Positions 54,911-64,000 of a DNA stretch of 64,000 bases are shown here, piece after piece. The position numbers and the translations under genes were made by a program. The notes beneath the pieces are model-generated. The model had not been told where the DNA came from. It did not search any database and was given only the letters and a program-made list of their open reading frames with translations. Location: positions 2,294,001-2,358,000 of the forward strand of contig NC_057322.1 of the NCBI RefSeq assembly GCF_000687475.1, given 5' to 3'. The DNA is from Ustilaginoidea virens. Lineage: Eukaryota; Ascomycota; Sordariomycetes; Hypocreales; Clavicipitaceae. Each line of letters starts with the position of its first letter. Position 1 is the first letter of the stretch.

Positions 54911-55560
54911 GGCTTTCTGGAAATATGGCTTAACTATCGCAATAAGGCTATTTTAGGCCTAGTCAATCGTCTTTCCGGAAAGATAGCTTAACCATCGCAA
55001 TAAGGCTATTTCGGGCCTAGTTAATCCGCAATAATAACGAGTAGATATTGAAAATAATATTGCGGATTTAAAGTTATTGGAGGACTTATACCTAAAAATG
55101 TATAGCGTTATTCCGGAAAGAGGGCTTTATATAAGCCATTCTAATATACTGACTATCGCAATAAGGCTATTTCGGGCCTGGTTAATCCGTAATAACGACG
55201 AGCAGATATTGAAAATAATATTGCGGACTTGAAGTTGTCGGAGGACCTATACCTAAAAATATATAGCATCTTTCCGGAAAGAGGGCTTTATATAAGCCAT
55301 TCTAATATACTGACTATCGCAATAAGGCTATTTCGGGCCTAGTCAATCCGCAACAATGACGAGCAGATATTAAAAATAATATTATAGACTTGAAGTTATC
55401 GAAGGACCTATACCTGAAAATATACAGCATCGGTCCGGAAAGAGGGCTTTATATAAGCTATTCTAACGTACTAACCGTTGCAATAAGGCTATTTTAGGCC
55501 TGGTCAATAGGCTTTCCAGGAAGAGGGCTTTATATAAGCCACTCTAGGGTCCGTTGCAAC
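54911..55560. repeat. ~161-bp tandem array, copy B
   Basis: Anchors CCGGAAAGAGGGCTTTATAT at about 55112, 55274 and 55437, one unit fewer than copy A. Confidence 0.82.
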
Positions 55561-57180
55561 TAAAATAGAAATAGGAAATATAGCAGAGGCAGAGGATATA
55601 AAAGCAGAGGCATTTAATAATAAGGATTTATATAAGCATAATTAATAAAATAACAAGCGATAAAAGAAGGGAGATAAGGTTATAAATGTATAATACTCCT
55701 ACTAGGCATTAGCTTATAGTTAGCGGCATTAGCTCCTAGTCGGCATTAATAAGCATAGGTTTAGTGCATATATTTAAATTCGGGATGTGTATAAAGCCGA
55801 CGATGTGTGTATTTTATATGGTGGGACCATAAGCCTTAGTGGGGCACCTATTGGTGATACATACATACCGCGGGCTGCTGTAAGTCAGGTGATAGGCGGC
55901 CACCTGACCTAAGCACGTGCAGCGAGTCGATTCCGCCACTATATATCGGTGCATCCTCGCACGTAGGAACCATTCTATAATGGCACTATTAGTGCCATAT
56001 CAAGGGGTACCTATTTATATATAGGGTCGCGCGTGTAGTATAATGTACCCATTAATCATGAAGTAAAGGTATTCTATTATTTTGCTAATAACTATCTAAG
56101 AAAGTAGGAAAGAGGCAAAAGAGAGGAATTACACAATATAGCCTCGGTTATGCGCGTGCTATAGTCACGTGCCTCGGCGCGGTCGGGCCGGGCTACCCGC
56201 ATACCCTACTAGGCATAGGGGGTAAACGGGCAAAAGTAGCCATATCGTGCGCAGCGGCGCGCGGCATATCTATCGCAGTATATGCCCAATTGGGCACCTT
56301 ACGACAGCGATTCTAATAGGCACAGTTATTATAGCTAGGCTAATGCAACTACCGATTCTAATATTCTGTTTCTAGTAAGGTAGATATCGTTTAGTATACC
56401 TAATTATATCAGGCCTTTATATATAGCGCGCTATATATCGCCGCGCCACGCCGAGCACCGCTGCTATATCCGCATCCTTATCGTGCAGTAGATAGCTCGC
56501 TTATTCCTACTGCTCTCCCTCTTCGAAGTATATATATAGGTTAGGTAGCTAGGGCACTTATATATACCATATTGCTGAGATATATAGTAATGCCCGATCG
56601 CGGCCCTTAACCTCTTACCGGCCTCTTTCCCTTAGATAAGGCACCTACCTATATACGTAGGGCAGCATAGCTATACAGGTAACCCTCCCATATGCATAGA
56701 CTAGGTGAAGCTTTGGACCTGTAGGTTTGAATTGGCCACCTAGTGCCGCCCCTATTAGTAGCGCCCGTCCCATCGGCTATATAACTAATCTTAGCCTAGC
56801 CGGTTTTATCCTAGCCGACCTTTCAATATACCACCCTAATAATAGCAGCTTACCTATAAAGCCTAAAGTGGGTTTTAGTAGGGGCTGGTAGATTTAGCCT
56901 TAAAGTTATCGTAGGAGGGGATAAAGCCTGCCGCCTATCCCTGACTAACTACTCCTCCCTTATAGCTGCCTCCATAGACTAACCGAGCAAAGGTTGCCTA
57001 ATATATAGGCCAGTATAGGCCTATCTAGACCTACACATCCGAACCAGCCTCTTAGTATCGCGTATGCTAATGCAGCCTAGAGCAAGTAATGCACTATAGA
57101 GACACTATACTACTATATAGGGTTCCTATATTCGCGAACGACCGTATGCTCCTCGTGCGTAGGCTCGCCTAGGCCTGTTC
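55561..57180. other. Non-coding segment of the unit, copy B
   Basis: Counterpart of 42,091-43,725, with the same LTR/promoter-like segment, CACGTG-containing GC-rich stretch and GCCCAATTGGGC palindrome. No gene is seen. Confidence 0.4.
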
Positions 57181-57510
57181 GGACCTATAGGTCCCAACCG
57201 GCTATACACGCCACTAGGTCCTAATACAGCCTATATTATGGAATCTACTATAGACGCACTATAATATATAGCTTGTGTCGGCCCACAACCGCAGTAACCT
57301 TCGGCATAGGCTAGCATATACTAGCATAGACCTGTTCGGACCTATAGGTCCCAACCGGCCACATAGGCCACCAGATCCCAATACAACCCATATTATGGAA
57401 TCTACTATAGACGCACTATAATATATGGCTTATATCGGCCTATAACTACGGTAACCTTCGGCATAGGCCAGCATATACTAGCGCAGACCTATTCGGACCT
57501 ATAGGTCCCA
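57181..57510. repeat. 157-bp tandem array, copy B (2 units plus part)
   Basis: Palindromes GGACCTATAGGTCC at 57181, 57338 and 57495. One unit fewer than copy A, showing array-length change after duplication. Confidence 0.9.
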
Positions 57511-57969
57511 ACCGGCCCTTCAGACTACCACACATATGGAAGTCATAAGCACTAGGGTGTATAAGTAATAGGCAGAGGATAACGCGCAAGCCCTAATAAG
57601 ATAGCCTATATACTAGTAGGCATAGTAGTGCGGTTCTGCTGGTGCGGCTCTGCTACTATAGGTCCTATAGTAGGGCTAGTAACTCCTAGTGCGGGGAAAA
57701 GCAGGGTATGCCTTATAATTCGGTACGCCGACTTACCTAATACTCTTAAGTTACTACGGAATTATATAGGAATTACTATTATAGCTTGTTTACTCTTATT
57801 ATAGATAATAGAGAATTATATATATACGATCTAACTATATTTTATCTTAATACCTACTTTTTTTTTTTTTTTTTCCTATAAATTTGTTTTTCCTTTCTCT
57901 TCCTTCCTTTCTTTTTTCTTCCCCTTTTATCCCTCCTTTCTTCTTTTTTATGCCGATAACTAAGACGGA

Positions 57970-59020
57970 TATAATAGCTTAACCTACCTCGGCTATAAAT
58001 ACTATAAAATACGGCATAGAGAAAGAGTTGATTATCCCTATAGTATTATTTAGCGTATTCGACGAGCTATTTACGAACCTTTATGTGTTAACCTATAGGA
58101 GGATCACTAGTGGACTAGACGCTTAAACTTATCTGCCCAATAGGCTTACTAATAAAACCATCCGAATAGAAGACTAGGACGCTCTCGTGCAAATATCGCC
58201 CGCACAGCTATACTATAATTACGTATGCAATGGATTCATCTCCAGGTTCCTATACTGCATTAGTATATAAGACGGTAGCTCCTATAATTAGTATTTATTC
58301 TACGGCCGCCACTGCCTTAGAAAGAGTAAGTTGATCATACGCTAGGAGATATTAGCCGGTAAATACCTTATGCTCTTCGATATAATACGTAATAGAACTA
58401 GCCTTTAGAAGCTGGTCGATAGTGCCGCCACCCGCCCGCCTAGCACTAACGAAATATTGATAATAACGATAATACTAGCGTTCTAGTCTATAGTAGCTAT
58501 ATTCCTCTAATACTTCGCAATAGCCGAAAGACGCCTACGAACGCTATATATCGAGGCGATAGAGTTCAAAAAGGCTATATACTAGAAGCATTTTTTGTAT
58601 ATTATAAACCCTTCTATATACCGTCCTTATCTAGCCCATTAGGACTTTAAAAGGGATATTGCCGAGTCTCTTTACTAGTAGTATTAGGAGTGCTTTAGCC
58701 GACCATACCCTATACAATCACTCCGCTATATCCCTCCCCCCCCTTGGCAGTATTACTTCTTCTTATACCGGTAGCATCGCGTCCCCCCCCCCTTTACCCA
58801 CTAATAGCATACTCTATAATATAGATAAGGATTAAGAATTCATGAAAATAGGCACTAGCACCTATTCTAGCGCCTATAATAATAGTGACGCAAAAGATGC
58901 TATATACGATAACCGTAGCAGTAGCTATTTTAAAGATAGATTCTACTTCGAAGATAATATTATATTATAGGAGTATGATTTAACTCATAAGTATTAATAA
59001 TATAAATATACGCCGCTAGG
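57970..59020 (+). pseudogene. Cys-rich fossil ORF, copy B
   Basis: Counterpart of 44673-45740. The start ATG is now ATA. Cys positions differ by transitions (one CYNC Cys became Tyr), while KELIIPIVLFSVFDELF and FKKAIY segments persist. No family recognised. Confidence 0.45.
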
Positions 59021-59489
59021 CGCGCGGCAGTAGGAGGTGATTTACTTTTTTTATTTTTATTAACTACTAATAGGAAACATAAGGTGGCGTTTTATTTTAT
59101 TTTTTTCGTTTTTAGCTAATACCAGGGGGGGGGGGCTATATTGCTCGGCATATAACTTAAGTATATTCGTAGGCATTTTGCTTTACGTTTTATCGAATGA
59201 TTATAGGGGGATATATTTTTACTTAGTATGGCATTACGTTGGACGCAAATACACAGCATAGATAGATGTATACCTATATAGCTAACTACGAATTGAGAGT
59301 ATATCACCATATATATACGCCGTAATACGATAAGCTATGCGGGCGGTAGGGTAGTTTAGACCTATAGGTCCTAACCGGGCCGTATAATCGCACTATAGCG
59401 TCGCCCCCTAACCTACTAAGGTTGCATGTATATGCTATAGTGACTACTATATAAGCAGCGCGGCCTAGCCTATATGCCTAACCATGTTC

Positions 59490-60050
59490 TAATAGGGAGG
59501 GGGGTATTAGATATCGGAAACCTGGGTTGATCTAAGACCTTAGTCTAATATAATTCCGACTTAATAATCCTTTTCTCCCTCTTCCCTAGTAGGCTCTATA
59601 TAGTAGTTCATTATCGTATATAAGAATAAGACACATCAATTATTACGATTTAATTAGAGGGGCATAGTAGTTAGAGTCTTCTAGTAATGTAGAGAACGCC
59701 TACCGATATATATAGTCTCTACGACTACCTACTCTATAAAGACCTATATACCAACCTCCCTAACGGTAAAGCTTGCCAGCTTTATTCCAAACTGCTAGAA
59801 TATAGAGGGGGGCATCGCAGTAGATAGCACCTTATAATAGTATATAGCGCGTAGCATTATGAATACTTTCTATAGAACCTATAGCGCTATAGCCCTATAT
59901 CTCGCTTTTACGTCTACTCTTACCCTTTTTATCCCTTCTAGTTAGTTAGTAGTATAAAGACACTATTAGAGTATTGCTTATCACTATAGTCTATAGAGAA
60001 GGTACTATTACCATTTTATAGGATTTATATATTGTAGATAATAAAGCACG
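59490..60050 (+). pseudogene. Unidentified fossil ORF near the right end of the unit, copy B
   Basis: Counterpart of 46180-46760 with NGKA, RGGHRSRQHLII and FYPFQLVSSIKT. The open frame on the minus strand at 59,116-59,310 is not conserved as a protein and was not called. Confidence 0.3.
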
Positions 60051-60531
60051 ATAGAATGGCGATAAAGTAGGCAAGCAAGAGAACCGGCTTAGACTTATAG
60101 GTCCGAACTAAAACCACCTGCGATTCATAACTATATACTTAACCTTATCGCACGTGCTTGCTTATTTAGCAGTAGAAGTAAGGCCTATTAAAGTAGAGAA
60201 TTAATATATTTCCTGCCTTTACTTTCCCTTTACCTTCCTTTTACTTTCCTACCTTTATTTTCCTTTTACCTTTACTTTTATTCCCTTAATTTCTTTCTTT
60301 TATATAAAGCTTTAATTTCTCCCTCCCTTTTTCTTTTTTTTCCCCCTTATTATAACTTATACTCTTTTTTTCTTATCCTATTATTTATCCTGCCTTTTTC
60401 TTTCTTTTCTTTTTTTATATAAGTAAGCCTCGGTATATCCCGCCCTTCTTCCTTTTTATCCTCTTTATAATACTATTTCCCCACCAGCGACTAGCATTTT
60501 ATATATCGTATACTGCTATACTTTATCCCGC

Positions 60532-61050
60532 CTATAACCACGGCCTAAAGTGCTATAATTAACGAGAGGGATCCCTATTTCCCCTGCTTTATAATTATAT
60601 GCCACTATGGCCTTAATGTCTGCCTTATAGAGGAAGGATCTACCGTCTACTATATTTGCTATCGCTATAGGCCTCACGTAAAGTGCCGAACTAGGATAGA
60701 ATTAATCAATCGTCACCTTTATATACGCGAGATATACTAGAGAATTATATATATAGTCTACGACGAAGAGAGTATTATTAGCAGCGATATAAATAACCCC
60801 GACTATATGCTACTTACAGACGATTTTAAATTGGAATTGATATTTTTCCTTAGCTTTATTAGATATTACGATAATTAGCTGCGTAATATGATTAGATAGG
60901 CAACCCCTAAAGAATAATCTATCTATATAGATGCGGCAATAGACTTTATATAAGGCAGACTAATTGACAAGTAGTACCTCCTGCGTATATAGGATGCTGC
61001 TAAGTTCCTCGTATATGCCTTTTCTTACCACTAGTTATTAGAATAGTAAG
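60532..61050 (+). pseudogene. Unidentified fossil ORF right of the duplication
   Basis: A + strand frame coherent with TAA/TAG read through: IICHYGLNVCLIEEGSTVYY, PHVKCRTRIELINRHLYIRE, LLTDDFKLELIFFLSFIRYY and QATPKEQSIYIDAAIDFIQG. A Cys/His-rich start followed by helical sequence suggests a zinc-binding domain. Large telomere- or transposon-associated fungal proteins have such starts, but I cannot name the family. Confidence 0.35.
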
Positions 61051-62640
61051 GCGGCCTTTTTCCTTTTTTGTTTTTTCCCCTTTAACTGACAATAGCTAGG
61101 CTATATATAGTTATAGCGGCGCACTTATAAAAGGGGCATAGGGTATTTCTTTCGGCATATTTTGCCATATGTAATATCGTATAGAAGTTAGGTATTAAGG
61201 CGGCTTAGCATATAGATACTTCTTACTTTCTGGGGTAATATGTATTATAAGGCATAGATAATTAATTGTATATAGAGCTAAAGGCGACTAGTATGAGGTA
61301 TTAGTAGGTTTCCTATCTGAATCGATATCGTTTTCCGACCTATTAGGATTCTTGCTATAGTTAACTAACCTTATAATCTCTTTCTTTCCTAGAGCTACTT
61401 AGTTAAACGATTAGGGTAGTAAATAATCCCCTAATAGGAAGTCTACCTTTAGATTATGCGCTTTATCCCGTAAGCCCTATTGGTTATATGGTATATCGAA
61501 TATATCCCTATATTTTTCCTCAATTTTAGACTAGTAAGCATTCTCGGTCTGGATAAGCCTAATAAGGAGGTTGGTATTATGTAAAGACTATTAGTGGCGG
61601 CGCTAGGGGCGGCGCGCTAATGCCTTATGCTGCCGCCTGGATAGAAAGCGGTCGGATTTTAATAATATGCTGGTAAGGCGTGCTATAAAATAGTAAATAT
61701 AATAGAGAGATAAGTCAGCACTATACCGAAATATGTCGCCCTAGGCCGTCTAACTACTTACTATAGTAGATACTGCGTGGTAAAAAGAAGGTGGCCAGGT
61801 TAGTATGCCGTAGATTATTTGCTATGCTATTATAGTCAGGTGAAACGCTCCTTTTTATACTATAACCCTTATTCTATTTACTATAGCAGGCCTATATCAA
61901 TAAGGTAAGGGGTGAGGTATAGGCAATACGCTATGCTTTCCTTTGTAGCCTTATAGCGCCTTCTTTGCCATATATCCCTTATATTACTAAATGGAATTAA
62001 TATCGCAATCGCCTAATCACCGCGACTATTATATATATAGTGAACCCGCTTTTCCTTATGCTCTTTTATAGGGTGTATAGGCAGCCCTATAGAGCCGTAC
62101 TATTACTTATTATGTACTACCTCGCGTGCGACCGTATATATAACTTATATCCTTTATACGATTTAAATCTAGCATACGAACCGCACCCCTATTGGCTGGC
62201 TACTAGAATAAACGCAGAGTATACGCTAGTCATACGCTAGTCCACGCTAATAATAGGGTAGGGGCAGTAGCCGGCTTTTCTATATTAAATTATACGCTAG
62301 TTTATGCTAATAGATAGGGTAAGGGAAGCAGCCGGCTCTTCTCTAGCATATTCATACAGTAATAGTAAGGGTTAATATGGCAATAATATAGAACTTTTCT
62401 TTTTTTTACCCTCTTTTTATACGACTACCAACCTTACTATATATTCCTACTTACCTTTAGTACTCTAGAAAGCAGTAGCGCTAGCCTCTTATATTTATTA
62501 AATAAAAAGGATATATACGCTTGCCACCCTATACTAGGAAGTATATTATCCCGTGCGCTTACTACAAGCCCTATAGAAGTAACCCCCCCTAAGCATCCTT
62601 GTGGCCGCCCCTAGGTTAATCCTATAATATAACGATAGTA
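61051..62640. other. RIP-degraded sequence with fragmentary + frames
   Basis: Between 61,610 and 62,230 a + strand frame gives NMLVRRAIKQQ, ALYRNMSPQAVQLLTIVDTA and APFYTITLILFTIAGL with Gln-to-stop changes. The 66-codon open frame at 62,040 is its shifted end. A short direct repeat, ATACGCTAGT-CACGCTAATA, occurs around 62,220-62,320. No family recognised. Confidence 0.3.
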
Positions 62641-62769
62641 TAGGAATACTAGGCAGCGGTAGTAGCGCGCGCAAAGGGCAGTAAATGCTTTAAATAAAGC
62701 TATTCAGGATAACCAGCCTTTATAGCAGGAGCAGCTAGTACGGGCCGCGCCGCAAAAGATATCACTAAG

Positions 62770-63105
62770 GCTATCCGCCAGACCAGCCTCGAGCTAATAT
62801 AGCAGCGCATCGCCGGCCCTATCTACAGCCTCTCTATATGCCGGCCCGCAAAGGATATCACCGAGGCTATCCGCCAGACCAGCCTTAAGCTAACGCGGCA
62901 GCATATCGCCAGCCCTATTTATAGCCTCTCTATATGCTAACCCGCGAAGGATATCACCGAGGCTATCCGCCAGACCAGCCTCGAGCTAATGCGGTAGCGT
63001 ATCGCCGGCCCTATCTATAGCCTCTCTATATGCCGGCCTGCAAAGGATATTACTAAGGCTATCCGCTAGACCGGCCTCGAGTAGCCATAGCATTATATCC
63101 CTAGC
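62770..63105 (+). repeat. 96-bp tandem repeat (4 units, 32 codons each)
   Basis: GCTATCCGCCAGACC-type anchors at 62770, 62866, 62962 and 63058, exactly 96 bp apart. Each unit encodes about RLSARPASS...SPALSIASLYAG in the + frame. Confidence 0.9.
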
Positions 63106-63616
63106 CGCGTCTATAGCCCTGCCTCTCTGCCGGCTATCCCCTATTGCTGACTATCTCGCCCCTATACTAGAGCCTTATATAGCAGTCGCCGGAAGCTCGG
63201 CATTAGGCGCCCTAGAGCGTTATATCAGGCGCGAAGAGGCCCATATGCAGTACTAGGGCAATATACAGTTACTTACTACATCGATAGAAGGGCTATATAT
63301 CCTATAAAATGCAGGCTCGGCAGCTGCTAATACCCTACCTAGACCATAAGGCGATACTATAGTTATACTAGATTTATATAGCGAGAGTGAGACCGAGGAG
63401 CACTAGAATACCCTAATAGCTAGTAATTCGGCTCAAATAGATAATAATAGTAGGGTTATACCAAACTCGGATAGTAAAAGTGATACTAAGGAGCGCGGGT
63501 ATACCCTAGCAGCTAGCGACCCTGCTATATTATATAATAATACTAGGGTTATACTAAACTTAGATAGCGAGAGCGATACCAAAGAATAAGAGTATATACT
63601 AGTGGCTAATAATACT

Positions 63617-64000
63617 AGAGCGGATAATAATACTATAATAGATACCGGGCGCGATAGCACTAGAGCGGATAACGATACTATAATAGATACCGGCCGTAAT
63701 AGTAGAGCGGATGACGATACTATAATAGATACCGGGCGTAATAGCACTAGAGCGGATAACGATACTATAATAGATACCGGCTATAATAGTAGAGTGGATG
63801 ACGATATTATAACGGATACCGGCCGCAATAGTAAAGCGGATGATAATACTATAATAGATACCGGGCATAATAGCACTAGAGCGGATAACGATACTGTAAT
63901 GGATACCGGCCGCGATAGTAGAGCAGATAATAATACTATAACGGATACTGGCCGCGATAGTAGAGCGGATAACGATACTATAATAGATACCGGCCGCGAT
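63617..64000 (+). repeat. Alternating 45/42-bp tandem repeat, continues past the window
   Basis: AGAGCGGAT anchors at 63617, 63662, 63704, 63749 and 63791, alternating 45 and 42 bp (87-bp higher order). The + frame spells STRADNDTIIDTGR and SRADDDTIIDTGRN alternately. The array is still running at base 64000. Confidence 0.9.

Larger units (their letters stand above)
47225..60531. repeat. 13.3-kb composite unit, copy B (complete, uninterrupted)
   Basis: Runs from AGAGTCCCTTCTGGGGGCAG to CTATACTTTATC, joined head-to-tail to copy A with no spacer. The right flank (CCGCCTATAACCACGG) differs from the unit start, which fixes the boundary at about 60,531. No LINE is present at the matching position in the 237-bp array. 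It is generally a little less TpA-rich than copy A. Confidence 0.88.
62650..64000 (+). pseudogene. Fossil repeat protein with acidic tail, runs off the right edge
   Basis: One + frame continues through both tandem arrays: SPRLSARPASSQ repeats, then SIALPLCRLSPIADYLAP, YIRREEAHMQ, and the acidic ILDLYSESETEEHQN, NSDSKSDTKERGYTLAASD, LNLDSESDTKE before the Asp-rich repeats. Stops are TAA/TAG. Array units of 96 and 42/45 bp are multiples of three, which supports a coding origin. Function unknown; the gene continues beyond the window. Confidence 0.45.

Noticed and set aside
19315..60531. Starship-type giant transposon
   Set aside because: No captain tyrosine recombinase was recognised and no target duplication at the unit ends was found; head-to-tail tandem copies are not typical.
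16900..64000. Alternative genetic code with TAA/TAG read as Gln
   Set aside because: Frames become coherent with UAR as Gln, but genes at 0-16 kb use standard stops, and His-to-Tyr plus Asp-to-Asn changes accompany the stops. RIP explains all of it.
16250..64000. Telomere or subtelomere end
   Set aside because: No TTAGGG/CCCTAA arrays are seen in the window. A subtelomeric or centromeric position is possible but cannot be judged from this sequence.

Overview
The window is fungal nuclear DNA. Genes carry short spliceosomal introns (54-86 nt, GT..AG with CTRAY-like branch sites), fungal-type promoters and fungus-specific families. One is a sphingolipid C9-methyltransferase, an enzyme known from filamentous fungi. 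The repeats show repeat-induced point mutation (RIP): CpA/TpG turned to TpA while CpG stays frequent. A filamentous ascomycete is clear. Sordariomycetes, perhaps Hypocreales, is my inference from the repeat and gene families.

Region 1 (1 to ~7.4 kb) is ordinary gene space with three + strand genes: a Sec14/CRAL-TRIO lipid-transfer protein (with an open extension after its TAG), an amino-acid permease of the AAAP family, and a secreted GH5 endoglycoceramidase-like enzyme.

Region 2 (~7.75 to 9.8 kb) is a small decayed island: a 436-bp TA-type MITE, a broken sedolisin (tripeptidyl-peptidase) fragment, a nonsense-interrupted gene of unknown function, and a Copia LTR fragment.

Region 3 (~9.9 to 15.9 kb) is gene space again: a protein-kinase-like gene, a four-exon membrane-anchored alpha/beta hydrolase and the four-exon C9-methyltransferase on the minus strand. 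Inverted fragments of one Copia LTR flank this block. The endoglycoceramidase and the C9-methyltransferase both act in glucosylceramide biology.

Region 4 (~16.2 kb to the end, 48 kb) is a RIP-mutated repeat block with no intact gene. Its layers are: Copia LTR plus a second MITE plus Copia gag; another LTR-like element; a ~13.3-kb composite unit present as two direct head-to-tail copies (copy A 19.3-47.2 kb, copy B 47.2-60.5 kb); and unidentified degraded coding sequence to the right edge. Copy A is interrupted by a minus-strand LINE (20,783-34,939, 15-bp target duplication), which in turn holds a minus-strand Ty3/Gypsy element (24,549-31,890, 242-bp LTRs, 5-bp target duplication ATTAC). This nesting dates the events: unit duplication, then LINE, then Gypsy.

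The most interesting content is inside the 13.3-kb unit. Reading through TAA/TAG (and a few TGA) as RIP-converted Gln/Trp codons gives long coherent frames. One resembles a type-B histone acetyltransferase (Hat1) fused in frame to the C-terminal end of an Argonaute PIWI domain. Several more degenerate PIWI-tail modules flank it. A repeat that has accumulated fragments of the host silencing gene Argonaute is the candidate novel system here. The unit also carries 57-, 157-, 161- and 237-bp tandem arrays and a recurrent 12-14-bp palindrome.
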